This document shows, piece by piece, positions 20,719 through 32,167 of a DNA stretch of 64,000 nt. The notes under the pieces are model-generated. The model was given only the letters and a program-made list of their open reading frames with translations, made no database searches and was not told the origin of the DNA. The translations under genes were made by a program, and so were the position numbers. The stretch is from Pyropia haitanensis (lineage: Eukaryota > Rhodophyta > Bangiophyceae > Bangiales > Bangiaceae), in the NCBI GenBank assembly GCA_008729055.1, contig SDUX01000007.1, positions 3,361,590-3,425,589 of the forward strand. The letters are read 5' to 3'. The number at the start of each line of letters is the position of its first letter. The stretch's first letter is position 1.

Positions 20719-21414
20719 GTGTGCGAATGTGGGCAGGTGCACGGGCCAGAGGGGGGGGCGTCGCCGACGTGGGTGCGGGGGGGGCGGGGGGGGGGGGGGG
20801 CGGCACCGCTTGAGAGGAGATGGGGCGCCGGGGGAAAGGGGGGATGCGCGACGCCCGGCGTGCCGTGGGCAGGGAGGGGGGGGGAGCCGAGGAGCGGGGG
20901 AGCCGACGGCGTCGCCTGTATCTGGACGTGTTCCGGGCTTGGTGTGGGGGGGTGGGGGGCGGGGTGCTGCGACTGTGCGCCGCATCGCCCCGCGGGCAGT
21001 GGGACGGGCGGTGGGCTGGCGGCGGCGCGCCGCCGCCGCCGCGGCGTGGCGTGTGGGCCGTGCCGCGCACCGTCCCCCGCCTGTGCGACGGGCGCCACGG
21101 CGGCCGGCCGGCGGGCGGCTGGTGTTGCGGGCGACAGTCGCGGCGGCGACGCGGGCAGTGTTGCCGGCGGACGGCGAGTGGGGGGGCGGGGGGCGGCGCC
21201 AGCGGGGGGCGGCGCCCGCGCGGGCCGCCCGCCACGGCGGGTGCGTCGCGTTTTTGTTGTCGGCGGGCGGGGGCCCGCGGGGGGCGCCGCGCCGCGCAGG
21301 GGCACAGCCGCCTCCCCTGGTCGCCGTCTTCGCTGCTTGGCCGGCCCACCCCCCCCGCCCTCCCCACAGTCACTCCCCTCCGTCCTCTGTTCACCCCTGC
21401 CCAGCCGCACCTAC
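20719..21414. other. 3' region between the DUF3429 gene and VPS4
   Basis: GC-rich, with a high density of G runs on the plus strand. Open frames are present but show no family features. It may hold a last exon of the DUF3429 gene. The VPS4 gene ends at 21415 in the opposite orientation. Confidence 0.3.
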
Positions 21415-22667
21415 TTAGCTCCCATCCTGGCCGTACTCGCGCGTCCACCGGCGGTGGCGCTCCACGTCGCCTCGCCCTACGCTCGGCCGCCCCGCGCGCA
21501 GCGCGGCCGCCACGTCCGCCGCGCGCAGCGGGCGGACGGACAGGCGGGCCTCTGGGAGGGCGGCGGGCTTGAGGCCGGGCACCGCCCGCGGGTCCCCAGC
21601 CGCGCACGGCACGTAGCGGCAGTGGGGGGGCGGCGGCCGGTGGCGCCAGCCGCCGTCGCCGCCGTCGCCGTCGCGGGGCTCGGCGGGCCGCAGCGCGGCG
21701 GCGCGGACCACTTCGCGCAGCGGCGCCAGCGCCGCGTCGCGGGCGGCGACGCCAATGTCCGCGCCCGACCAGCCCGCACACGCGTCGGCGAGCGCCTCCA
21801 CGTCGGCGGGGTGGATGGCGCACCCGCCGCCGCCGGCGGTGCCCAGGTGGGACCGCAGCAGCGCCGCGCGCGCGCGCGCGTCTGGCAGCGGCACGTGGAT
21901 GCGGCGCTCAAAGCGGCGGCGGAGCGCGCTGTCGAGCGCCCACGGCACGTTGGTGGCGCCCAGCACGAGCACCCGCGACGAGGGACTGCCCGCCGCCGCG
22001 TCGGCGGCGGCCTGCATCTGCACGAGGAGCTCGGTGGTGACGCGGCGGCCAACGTCACTGCCACCTCCACCGCCGCCCCCACCCCCCCACCGCCGCCCCC
22101 ACCGCCGCCGCCGCCTCCCCCGTCCCCCCCCCCTGCCGGTCCGACGCGAGCGCGTCGACCTCGTCCAAGAAGAGCACGCACGGGGCAATCGCGGCGGCCG
22201 CCATAAACACCTCCCGCACCCGCTTCTCCGCGTCGCCCACGTACTTGGACATGACGTCGGCGGCGGAGATGGGGAGGAGGGGCAGGCCGGCCTCCCCCGC
22301 CGCCGCCGCGGCCAGCGCCGTCTTGCCCGTCCCGGGCGGCCCGTACAGCAGCACCGCCGACCACGGGCGCACCCGGCGCGACGCAAAGTAGGCGGGGAAG
22401 CGGGCGGGGAGGGTGACCGCCTCGGCGAGGGCGGCCTTGGCCGCCGCCAAGCCCGCAATGTCGGCCCAGCGGGCGGGCGGGGGGGGCGGCCGCGGCAGAG
22501 CGGGCGGGGGCACCGCGCCCGGCGCCACGCGGGGCGGGTACTCTTTCCCGCGTCGCGCCGGGTGGGGCGGCGCCCCCCTGGCGTGGGCCACGCGGGCAGA
22601 CACCCCCCGCGTGGGCGCCCCCCAACTCGGTGCGGCCAGCCGGTGCTGCGAGGCGCGCCGCCCGAGG

Positions 22668-22707
<40 letters not shown>

Positions 22708-23489
22708 GCGGGCGCCCCCGCCGGCCGCCGGCCACGGGCGCCCGCAGCGGCGGCGGCGGCGGTGGCGGCGGGCCACCCAGCAGCGCGCGGAGGGCCGCCG
22801 CGCGGTCGAGGAAAGTGTCGGCGAGCGTCTTGACCGCCGCCACCGCCGCGTGGCCGCCGCGGTGGCCGTCGACGCCCGCGTCGGTGTCGCGGAGGGCGCC
22901 GAGCAGGAGCGGGATGGCGGTCATGTAGGCTGCACGCCACAGAGCGGGGGGGAGAGGGGTGGGGGCGAGGAAGCATATGCGTGGCGGGAGGCGGGAGGCA
23001 AGATGGGGGGGCAGGAACACCCAGGCCACTCGTGACCCGTGGGCAACACGCTAGGCAGGACGCAACAGCGTGAGCCTCTCTGGCGTAGCGGGCTCCCGCC
23101 CCCCACTAGACGAGGGCCGTGCACCCGCGGCGGGGCGCACGCGTCCCGGTGGCCACGCCGTTCACACCCCTGCGGCGACGCGTCCCGCCCCCCCCCCAAC
23201 CCATGCCGCTCGTCCCGTACCGTCGCCCCCCTCCCCCCCCACCACAACGTACCGCCATAGGCATCGCGCAGCAGCGCCTCCCGGCGGGCCCCCCCCCCGC
23301 CGCCTCCGCCCGAGCGTCGGCGCGCGCCGCCTCGGCCGCGGCGGCCACCGCCTGGGAGAGGCCGCCGCCACCGCCGCCACCCCCGCCGCCGCCGCGGCGG
23401 TCGCCGCCACCGCCGCCGCTGGCGCCACTACCGCCGGCACCACCACCACCACCGACACGACGCGGGCGTCCTCCGCCACGGCGGTCCAT
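21415..23489 (-). CDS. VPS4: VPS4-type AAA ATPase (ESCRT-III disassembly)
   Basis: VPS4 disassembles ESCRT-III filaments during multivesicular-body formation and membrane scission. Exon 1 (23253-23489) starts MDRRGGGRP and, after poly-Gly, encodes the MIT first helix (SQAVAAAAEAARADA). The intron 22930-23252 uses donor GTACGT. Exon 2 resumes YMTAIPLLLGALRD and FLDRAAALRALL, completing the MIT domain. The AAA core shows ARWADIAGL, PPGTGKTALA (Walker A), LFLDEVDALASDR (Walker B) and TELLVQMQ, then an arginine-finger-like RRRFERR. The C terminus, RYVPCAAGDPRA ... REYGQDGS, corresponds to the VPS4-specific beta domain and FGQEG-type end helix. Frame breaks occur at a C10 run (23289-23298) and within C-rich 22080-22135. 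Each is repaired by added bases in homopolymers. The internal Gly-rich insertion after Walker B is unusual. Confidence 0.88.
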
Positions 23490-23849
23490 CCGCACACCCC
23501 CCCCCCCCCCCCCCTCCCTCGCTCTGGTGCTTGCGGGGTACTGCGGGCAGACGGGGCGGGCGGGCGGGTTGATGCACGAGAGGGTGCAGGGCCGGGGCGG
23601 AAGGTGCGAGCTGTTGCTGGGGGGAGGGGGGGGGGGGGGGGTGGGGGATGAGGGGTGCCCACAACCGAGCGGGCCGCGGCGGATGGTACGAGGTGCGGGC
23701 GGCGGCGGTTTGGCGCGCCGCGGCGGGGAGCGCGGGGAAAAAAGGCGAGGGGGGGGGGGGAGCGTGCGCCGCCAGGCGGCGGTCGCCCTCGGCCGGCAGA
23801 CGCCGCTCGCCGCCGCCGCGGCGACAGCACGAGGCGGCGGTGGCGGCCC

Positions 23850-23884
<35 letters not shown>

Positions 23885-25211
23885 CACACGACCTTGTCAC
23901 GCGCGCGGTGTGGGAGGGGGGGGGGGAACCGTCGGTAGACCGGCGGGCCGCAGCGGGCGTCGCCTGCAGAGACACACAGCCCCCCCGGACACGGGTCTTT
24001 GGTGCTGGCCCGACGGGGCCAAGGCGTGCGGCGGGGGGGGGGGACGCCTGGTGTAGGGGGGAGATGTGGTGGCGGGCGCGTGGTGCGGGCGCACGCACGC
24101 ACCCCACATCTCGTCTGGGTGTGGCGGCGCCTCGCGGCAGGCCCAGCAAGGACCCCGCTGGCGCGCCTGTGCGCCCACGGGCGTGTGGCAGGGGGGGGGG
24201 GGGGAGGGGGGAGGGTGGCCGGCGGGCCCCCCCGCCGGCGGGCCCCGCCCGCGGCGCCCGCCGCCGAGCCGTGCCGGCGCTACACCGTCGGGCGGGCTCT
24301 GCCCAGCCATCCACCACCCCCCCCCCCCCCGCCCGCGTGCGGCGGCCGCCGCGGCCGCCGCCGCGCGTCGGCCGCCGCGGGCTTTTTTTGACGCTGTCGC
24401 CGGCGGCCGCCGCGGGTGTGGGGGGGGGGGGGGGTGGAAGGGCCGCCGCCGCCGACGGCGGCGGCGTGACGACGCGCCGCGGCCGTGGCCGCCGCGGCCG
24501 CTGTCGCCGCCGCCGTGGCGGCGTCGCCGTGGCGGCGTCGCCGTGGCGGCGGGTGCCGCCGCCGTCGCTTCTGTCGCGCGGCGGGGGTGGCGGGGGGGGG
24601 CGGGGGGGGGAGGGGGAGGGGGCGGCCGCCGCGGCCGGCGGCGGTGTCGGCGGACCCCGCGCGGCGCACCGGGGGGGAAAGGGCGGGGGGGGGGGGAGGG
24701 GGGGGAGCGCGGCGGCGACGGCCAGACGGCCGAGCGGGCGACGCGCTGGACGACCGCGTCACGATTTCCAGACGGTGGGCGCCACCGCGCGCCCCCGCCG
24801 ACGCCGCCTGCCCATCCGAGGCGAGCCCATCGTCGACGGCGTGGCGCTGTAGGGAGGAGGGGCGGGCCGCTGCCGCCGCTGTCCACAGGCCCCGCCCTGC
24901 GGAGCGGTGTGCTACACCCAGTCGACAGAGTGGGGTGTTGCGTGGGCGACCGCGTTGCCCTCTTGGGGAGGGGGGGGGTGAGGGGCAGCCCCGCGGCAAC
25001 GGCGTCCACGTCCCCGACGCGCCTCCCCACAGCGGGTGACCCCCTGGGACGACCTTGGGGTGGCACCGCTCTACCAGACCGCTTGGGTAGCCCCGTCCCT
25101 CACCGTCAGACGCCCCACTCCCCACCACACCCACAGGGTTATAAAAAAAAAAAAAGCATAATCACGCGCCGCCAGCGGTGCGCCGCGCACCACCGCCGGC
25201 GTGGCGGCCTC
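23490..25211. other. GC-rich intergenic region
   Basis: 1.7 kb upstream of VPS4. It contains extreme G/C tracts, a tandem GTGGCGGCGTCGCC-type repeat near 24520-24550 and an A13 tract near 25142. Long open frames exist on both strands but give only Arg/Pro/Gly-rich readings. No gene is supported. Confidence 0.4.
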
Positions 25212-26973
25212 TCATCGAAAGAAGGGCAGCGCAAACCGCATGGCGGTGACTTCCGGAATCCCCGTGTTGACGTGGAGCCACCCGCTCATCCGCTCCGCGG
25301 AGCGCATCGTCTCGGCGAGCGCCTGCAGGTCGTCCACGCAGTCAATGTCCGTGCCTTGCAGCCGCCGCACCGTGTCGTCCACCTTGTGGGCGGGCTTGCC
25401 GGCGAGGGCGTCGCGGACAAACGCGCCCACGTCGCGCCCCGCGTACGTCGCGGCGAGGTCCTTGACAATGACCGGCGGGCTCTCGCCGCCGTCACCGCCG
25501 CCGCTGCTGCTGTCGCCACTGCCGCCGCCGCCGCCGCCGCCACCGCCGCTGCCATTGTCGCCGCCGTCGTTGCGGAGCCACGGGTGGTGCGCGGCGTCCT
25601 CGAGGGATAAACGAGCTGCAGGGTCCACGACGAGCAGGTGGCTGATGAGGTCCTTGACCGCGCCGCCCATCCCCGGCGGGTAGGGCACCTTGCACTGGAC
25701 GAGGAGCGCCAATAGCCGCCGCGGGTCTTCGTGGTGGAAGGGCAGGCTTCCCGTGAGCATGACAAACAAGAGGACGCCGCACGACCACGCGTCCACCTTG
25801 GCACCCGAATAGCCCGCCTGAGCGCCGCCGAGCACCTCGGGCGCGCAGTAGTAAGGCGTGCCGACGGCGGTGTAGAGGAGGTCACCGCCCGTAATGGAGG
25901 ACACGCCAAAGTCGGCAATCTTGAGCACCCCATGCTCGTCCAGCAGCAAGTTCTCCGGCTTGATGTCCCGGTGGTAGACCCCCCGCCGGTGGCAGTAGAC
26001 CATGCCGTCGACGAGCTGCGCAAAGTAAGTGCGGGCGGTGGCTTCGTCGAGCCCACGCTCCCGGTCGATGAGGTCGAAAAGCTCGTTGCCGCCCAGCTCC
26101 ATCACAATGTACAGCTTGGTGCGGGAGGCAAGCACCTCCTTTAGCTTGACCACGTTGTCATGGTCGAGTGCCTTCATGATGGCTATCTCTCGCCGGACGG
26201 CGATGGTCAGCTCCTGCTGCTTGATGGCGCACTTCTCCAAAATCTTGACAGCTACCTCCTCCCCCGTGTCATCCCGTCGACCCCGCTGGACCCTCCCAAA
26301 CGTGCCGACGCCTGCGGTGGTGACAGGGGAGGGGGGAGTGAGAGGGGCGCACGCGCGACACGCCCACCGCGGTCGGCAGGAAAGAAGCACGCAACTATCC
26401 AAGAACGGGGGGTGCTACCGTCAGGGACGAGCCGCCTCGCGTCAGCGGTTGCTCGCTTCAGCACTCGGCAGAGGCACCACCCTCACGAACACTGCGGGTG
26501 CACCCCCCCAGCACCCCCTTCCGCCAAGACAGAGCGTTGGTCGGTCCGCCCACCCACCGCCCCCCTCCCCGGCCCCCGTTCAGCCACAGTCAATCAACCC
26601 TCTCCCATCAGTTACCGCCTCCAATGAGCCATTGCCTACCACCCGCGGGCACCCCCACGTACCTAGCGTGTCTGTCAAAGTGTAGGGGCCTGCGCGACGC
26701 TCCTCATCAGCTCCAGGGGCGGACCGTCGGGGGCGGGGCCCACCACGGCCTCACCGAGGAAACACAGGAACGAACAGACGAGGGTAGCGTCAGTGCGTGC
26801 AGGGTACCAGAGGGCAGCAGCAGAAGACACGACGCGTTTCCCCTACCCTCCCCCTGCTGCTCCTCCTCGTCCTCCCCCACTTCCGAAGCTCCGCTCGCAA
26901 CCACAGCTCTGCCCTCACCCCTCTGGCGCCCACCTGTCCAGTCCGAGCCCGTTGACGTACCGACGCGGGACAT
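25212..26973 (-). CDS. SNF1/CAMKL-type protein kinase A with conserved C-terminal domain
   Basis: 379 aa from three exons: 26961-26973 (13 nt coding, MSRVG), 26663-26689 (27-nt microexon, PYTLTDTLG) and 25212-26311. Donors are GTACGT and acceptors CAG; introns are phase 1. The kinase core includes GVGTFGRVQ, AVKILEK, RREIAIMKAL, HRDIKPENLLL, DFGVSS, VGTPYYCAPEVL and DAWSCGV, typical of AMPK/SNF1-related kinases. A Gly/Ser linker of about 35 residues leads to an 84-residue C-terminal domain (about 296-379) shared with kinase B at 48524-50540. It has no KA1, UBA or NAF signature that I can see. The activation-loop Thr (AVGTPYYC context) is retained, so upstream phosphorylation is expected. Paralogue of kinase B with identical exon structure. 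Confidence 0.92.
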
Positions 26974-28973
26974 CGCCACGACCCCTCCCACCCACCCCAC
27001 GGCACCCCGCCGCCGAGCCCCCGTCTCAGAAACCGTGGCCACCGACGGCCCGCCTTCGTCCTCCCCGTCAGTCCACGCCACCGCCACCGCCGTGGCCGCG
27101 CCGACCTCTGCCACCCGCAACACTTTCGTCCCCCCCGTCAGCCTTATCTCGGCCCAGCAACGCCTGACTGCGACAGACCAAGACGCGGGGCGGGCAGCCG
27201 CACCGCCGCCGCCGCCGCCGCCGCCTCCCCCCCTTACTGTGGCTGACAGGGCCCGCGGCGGTGAAACCCTCGCCACTCACGCGAGGGAGGGATGTGCGCG
27301 CAGCGAACGGGAGAAAAGAGGGGTAGGGTGTGGGAGCTAGCAGTAGGGTGGGTACTGCCGGGAGGGGACCCGCCGGGGTCTCCCCCCGCCTCCCCCCCCC
27401 CCCCCCGCCCACCCTTCGTGCCGAAGGCCGCGCCGACCCGTACGGCGGCGACTTGCAGTGACCAGGTGGCCCGTGCGTCGTCTTGGCGACTCGTTGACGC
27501 CAGCCAACAGACGGCTGGGGGGGACCGGCTGCCGACGCAGGGGCGCCACGTGTACAGTGCAGTCAGGCCCCAGGTGCGGGTCGGTCTGGTGGGCCGATGG
27601 AATGGGACGGAGCGGCATTGATGGAGTGGGGCTCGCGCGAGGGGGGATCTGGGTGCCTGACGGTCGGTGTCCTGTCTCTCCGAACGGGAAGGGCGCGCTG
27701 CGCGGATGCTGCTTTGTAGCAAGCAGCGGGCTGAGAGCGCGTCCGGGGCGCTTCCCCTGCGCACCCCCGATACAATCACAACGGGCGAAAGACCACTGCC
27801 TAGCATGGTCACCGGCATCCAGAGGGATTGACGACATCCGGATTGTGTCTCGCAGGGCACACGCCACTGTGGCTCCGATAGCGACCGCGTGGACGAAGCC
27901 GCAGCGGGAGGCAAGCGGTTGTCCGTTAACAAGTGTAGTTCTCGCCAGGTAGGCAGGCTGGGCTGGTCCGCGCCCCTTCTCACGGGACGTGCGAGGGCCA
28001 TTGGCGACTCAGCCCAGAATCTGGTGCAGGAGAAACGGTGTCTTGGATGAAGGTCGTCCCTCCCACATAGGGGGTGCAGTACGTTGCTTGCTCGCGGAGA
28101 GTGGGACCTTGTCTGCGACGCAGGTCCGTCGATAAGAAAAAAAAGGCAGCGTTGACTGAAACTAAGAGAGAAAGGATTGGCCTTTATCGTGGGTGGGGCC
28201 GCGTGGCGCTCGTCCGACGCGCCATGCCTCCCCCCGACGAGCCGCCGCGGCGCGCGCAGTGCCCCACCGGTTGGACGTGGGGGAAACGTTAGCCGCGTCG
28301 AGTGAACCCCCCCTGCTGACTGTACCAGCGTCGCACGGTCACAAGCGCGGGAAGGGGAGAGAAGTCGGTGCTGGTAGCGGCGCCCGCCGTTGCACTCTCG
28401 TGCAGAACGGAAGCTGATAACCCAGCGCAACGCAGAGACCGCCGCCGTCGCACTGTTTCACAGCAGAGCGGCGTGACCGCAAGCGGTCGCGTCCTGGGCG
28501 ACAACGGCTGTGTCGCCGGCAGCGGCGGCGGCGTCGGCAGCCGCAGCGACAGCACCGACGGTAGAGAGGCCCTGGGAAGCACAGGGTCGTGAGAGATGGC
28601 GGGAAGAATGGCGCGCCTCCGCTGAGAGGGAGTGAGGAGATGGCCCGGCAGACCGCCGCGCCGCCGCGTGCATCCGCGCCTGCGCGGACTCACGCGGTGG
28701 GGTCTCGCGTCGGCGCGTCAGCCACGCACTACAGACAGCGGCCGCCCTTCATTCACGCCCCACCCGATGGGTGGCGGGCAGCGCGGCCAAGAGGCAGGCG
28801 GCACCCCACCACCACACAGGCGCGCGCGCTGCCACACCCGGAGCCCACCGTGGCCGACCGCCAGCGGGTGTCACCCTCCGCCTCCCACAACAAACTCCCC
28901 CCAGTCTGCTCACCTCCCCCCCGCCCCCCCCAACTCGTTCTTCTCCGCCATGCCCATTTCGCACCGCCCCCAT
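26974..28973. other. Intergenic region
   Basis: 2 kb with no recognised gene. The longest frame (27234-28430, minus, 398 codons) has no domain signature. Its composition (Ser/Arg/Pro/Cys) looks like chance reading through GC-rich DNA. The promoter of kinase A should lie next to 26973. T-rich or A-rich islands at 28130-28190 are the only compositional breaks. Confidence 0.4.
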
Positions 28974-29324
28974 TCACAGCAGCACTGGCGTGACCTCGAC
29001 AATCGTTTCCCCCGCGGCGACCTGCTGCAGGATCTCAATGTTGGGGTGCACCCCCCCGTCGCCCACCGCCTCGGCGTAGAGCTCCAAGCCGCGCGTCGCC
29101 TGCGGCGCCGCAATGATGCTGTCGTCGGCGATCGCGGCAAAGATGGCCACCGACGCGCGGCTGCCGTCGGCGTTCTCGATCGCCGCGCGGGCCACGATGG
29201 GCGTTGCCGACATCGCGGCGGTGATGATCAGGTCTAGCCGCGCAATGTGGTCGGTTGACGGCAGCGCGGCCACGTTTTCCGCAAGCCCCGCAGTGGGGAT
29301 GGTGATGGTGGCGGGCGTCGCTGC

Positions 29325-29355
<31 letters not shown>

Positions 29356-29483
29356 GCAAGCCGGCCGGCACGAAGCGGCGAGGACAGGGGGTGGGGGAGG
29401 AAAGGGGGACGGTCACAGAGGGTGGAGATAACGCCCCGAGGAGGTGAAGGGGGGGCGACGGCCAGCGGAGGGAGGAAAGCCAT
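28974..29483 (-). CDS. DUF2322-like small protein, possible organelle targeting
   Basis: 169 aa if started at 29483 (MAFLPPLAV). The first 45 residues lack acidic residues apart from one Asp, are rich in Pro/Ser/Arg and end in poly-Ala, as a transit peptide might. The following domain reads LAENVAALPSTDHIARLDLI, then SVAIFAAIAD, RGLELYAEAV and a clear GVHPNIEIL near the end. From memory, this order (LP..DH...L.LI, VY..LA, GL.LYAEHT, HPNID.L) matches the bacterial DUF2322 family of about 100 residues. A bacterial-type family with an apparent leader suggests organellar or horizontal origin (inference). An upstream exon instead of the 29483 start is possible. Divergent from ALG14. Confidence 0.5.
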
Positions 29484-30047
29484 GAGGAGAGGGGCGGCGG
29501 GGACCGGTGGAACGGGGGGGTGGATGGGGTGAGCAACAGAGAAGAAAAGAGGGGCAGCGGTTATCAGCGAAGAGCAGTGGAAGTAGGGAGGGTGAGGGGC
29601 AGCGGCAGCCAGCAACCAGCCGTGAAAGTGGGGAGGGTGGATGGGTAAGTCGGTGGCGTGCTGATGATGAGGGCAGCGGGGTGGGCGATGCGCTGGGGAG
29701 GGTAGGAGACGGGACTTGGCCTCGATCATCCCCGAGGCGCCCCAGATCCGCGGATCTACCTCACCGTTGGGCTGCGAGGGTGGCCACGTTTCGATCGCGG
29801 CAATTTGTCTCAAGGCCGGACGGGATTCCCTTCTGCTTCGGCGCCCACACCAAGTGAACCAACCCACTTGGCTAACAGCGCTGCTGCCGTTTCGTCTGCC
29901 AATCGAGCTGTTCCATGAAGCATCACGCAATCGCGCCGCCACTCCCACGCCACCGCCCCTCTTGTTCTTCTCTCTGTTCAGCCCTCTGGCGGAACGACGA
30001 CACTTCACCCGCCGCTTTCCCATCCTCGCCGCCTCGCCTTCGCGGCC
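29484..30047. promoter_or_regulatory. Divergent promoter region, DUF2322-like gene / ALG14
   Basis: 564 bp between two outward-reading genes. A less GC-rich island at 29720-29960 is the likely shared promoter. No separate gene seen. Confidence 0.45.
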
Positions 30048-31123
30048 ATGGCCTCCGCCGCCACCACCGCCGTGTTGCTGGCCGCCATTGCCGCCGCTGC
30101 CGTTGGCCTGTGCGTGGTGCTGGAGCTCGTCGCCACCGCCCGTCACCGCCGCCGGTGCGCACGGGCGGGTCGGGAGCGCCCACCGGTGGTGGCGGCGGCC
30201 ACCAACGACAACGTCGCCACCGTCGACTCTGCCGCCGCCTCTGACGGCGGCAGCGGGGCGTCGGCACCGGGGGGAAGCACTGCCGCCACGGGGGTGCCGC
30301 CCGCCCTTCGCCGCCGCCGGCCTGGGGCCGCCCCTCTCCCCCCCGCCCATGATGCGGCTGCCGCCGATGCTGCCACCCCCCCCGCCACCGGCCGTGATGC
30401 CTCCCCTCCAGCCGCCACCGCCGCTGCCGCCGCCGCCGCCGCGGCCGCCGGCGTCCCCCCCCGCGGCGGCACCACCCTCCTAGTCCTGGGCAGCGGCGGC
30501 CACACGGCCGAGATGCTCGCGCTCGTCGCGTCCACACCCGACCCCGCCGCGCTCCTCCGCTCCGCGACGGTCGTCGTGGGCGCCACCGACGACCACAGCG
30601 CGGCCAAGGCGGCGGCGCTGGCGGCCGCCGTTGGCGCCCCGCCGCCGCCTGTGGTCGTCCTCCCCCGCCCGCGGGAGGTGGGGCAGGGCGTCGCCGGCTC
30701 GGCCGCCGCCACCGCCCGGTGTTTGGTCGCGGCGGGCCGGCTGTGGGGCGGCCGGGGGGGGCGGACGTGGCGGCGGTGGTGCTCAACGGGCCCGCGCTCG
30801 CGGCGGTGGTGGCGGCGGTTTTTTTTGGGCGCAACGCGCTCCGCCGGCTGGCGGTGCCGCCCTTGATGGGGGACGCTTCCCCACCGGGAGGTGGTGGCGG
30901 GGCGTGGCTGCTGCCCCCGGAGAGGGGGGAGCCAGCGGTGGTGGCAGCGGCCGCCGCCACCGCCCCGCGGGTGACCTCCACCCGCCTCATTTACGTGGAG
31001 AGCGTCGCGCGGGTGCAGAGTGTGAGCGTCAGTGGCCGCTTGTGTTACTGGCTGTGCCACCGCTTTTTGGTGCAGTGGGGGGAAGGGAAGGGAGGGGTGG
31101 AGTGCTATGGCCGCCTCGTGTAA
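30048..31123 (+). CDS. ALG14: ALG14, UDP-GlcNAc transferase membrane subunit
   Basis: ALG14 anchors ALG13 at the ER and the pair adds the second GlcNAc of the dolichol-linked oligosaccharide. The N terminus (MASAATTAVLLAAIAAAAVG) is a membrane anchor, followed by a 100-residue Ala/Pro/Ser linker. The catalytic-partner fold then shows LVLGSGGHTAEMLAL, the phrase REVGQG, VVLNGPALAAV, and at the end RLIYVESVARVQSVSVSGRL and FLVQWG, all diagnostic of ALG14. The first and second halves lie in different frames. The break coincides with a G8 run at 30755-30762 and one extra G joins AAGRLWGG to ADVAAVVLNGP. The protein would be about 358 aa, longer than most ALG14s because of Ala-rich inserts. Confidence 0.88.
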
Positions 31124-31775
31124 GAGGGGGGCGGTCAAGGAACGGGGGGGGGGTTGACTGCCTGCGGGGAAGCTGGGTGACCACCGAGGGAGGGAAGGTG
31201 TAGGTGAGGACTGGAGGGGGAGAGAGGGAGGCGGCACTCCTCAGCCCCTCTCCACAAGCAAACTAGAGTCCCTTCTCGTCTCGCGCGGACGCCCCTAACC
31301 TCGGGCCAGGACCCCCAACGCAGCCGCCCCGCTCAATGTCGCCCCCCCTCAACAAAGGCGTCACCGCCCACCAGGGCACGTCCATCTCCCCACCAGACGG
31401 ACAGCCGCAGGGGGCCCCCAGCACGGAGCACGTTCCGCCGTCCCGAGCCGCCATGAGCGAGCGGGCTGCCGCCGCTCGGCGTCACCACACGGGTGACACG
31501 GCCACCCTCGCTGCGCCGCGTGCAACCGCCCGTGCAAACAGCAGCCAACGCCCTGCGCTTGCCCGTGGGCGTCAGCCGCCCAGGCATGCCTCTGCCTGCT
31601 TCGCCACACCCCTCGGATCCCCCAGTCCCCTGACGCCAGCCACCGCCGTTCCCTCGTGCACCCTCCCGTGTGCAGCCTACCACCCCAAGCCCCTCCCGCC
31701 CACCCCGCTCCACCGCCGCGAACCGTCCAGCCGCCCTTCCCCTCCGCCCCGCCCCTTGGCACCCCCCCTACGCGC
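31124..31775. other. Convergent 3' intergenic region (ALG14 / DAD1)
   Basis: 652 bp bounded by two gene 3' ends. Pro/Arg-rich chance frames only. No gene or repeat recognised. Confidence 0.4.
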
Positions 31776-32167
31776 TCAGCCCACAAAGTTGAGCACCGCC
31801 AAGTGGAGGACCAGCTGGCACACCAGCCAATCGGCGAGCGCGCGCACCGGGCTTTGCCCCCCCCCCGCGGCGGGCACCCCCCCCCCCCCGCGAGCTGCAT
31901 GCGGAGGCCCACGCCCAGCACAAAGCTCCCCACCGCCGACAGGAAGGCGCCGAGGAAGGCGTTGAAGGGGAACGTCCCCACCGCCGCCGCGTACGCAAAC
32001 GTAATCACCCCGGTGGCGAGGACGTACGCAAGGTACGCGTCCACCGCCGCGACGCCGGGGGGGGTGGCCGCACTGTACGCCGCGTACAGCTGGGAGAGGG
32101 TAGAACCAGACGAGACGGGGGGGGCGGCGGGGGGTGGGCGTGCCACGCCCGAGCGGGAAGAGGACAT
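31776..32167 (-). CDS. DAD1: DAD1/OST2, oligosaccharyltransferase subunit
   Basis: A small conserved membrane subunit of the ER N-glycan transferase. Start at 32167 (MSSSRSGVARPPP). Diagnostic segments: LSQLYAAYSAATP, VDAYLAYVLATGVITFAYA, VGTFPFNAFLGAFLSAVGSF (VGTFPFNSFL in animals) and LRMQL. The end, SPVRALADWLVCQ ... HLAVLNFVG, matches the invariant SPERAFADFL...LHLVVMNFVG C terminus. The last third lies in the next frame. The break falls in C-runs at 31857-31866 or 31877-31889 and needs one extra base. Length (about 131 aa) is close to the family norm of 113-115 plus a Pro/Gly insertion. ALG14 next door works in the same pathway. Confidence 0.93.

Noticed and set aside
22075..22135. Short intron in VPS4 explaining the frame change
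   Set aside because: The only GT-AG pair restoring the frame would give an intron of under 30 bp, far shorter than any other intron here; homopolymer miscounts are simpler.
24450..24560. Regular GTGGCGGCGTCGCC repeats as a possible CRISPR array
   Set aside because: Contiguous GC-rich tandem repeats without unique spacers, in a eukaryotic context.
27234..28430. 398-codon minus-strand open frame
   Set aside because: No family signature, no hydrophobic or repeat pattern, Ser/Arg/Pro/Cys-rich like other non-coding frames here.
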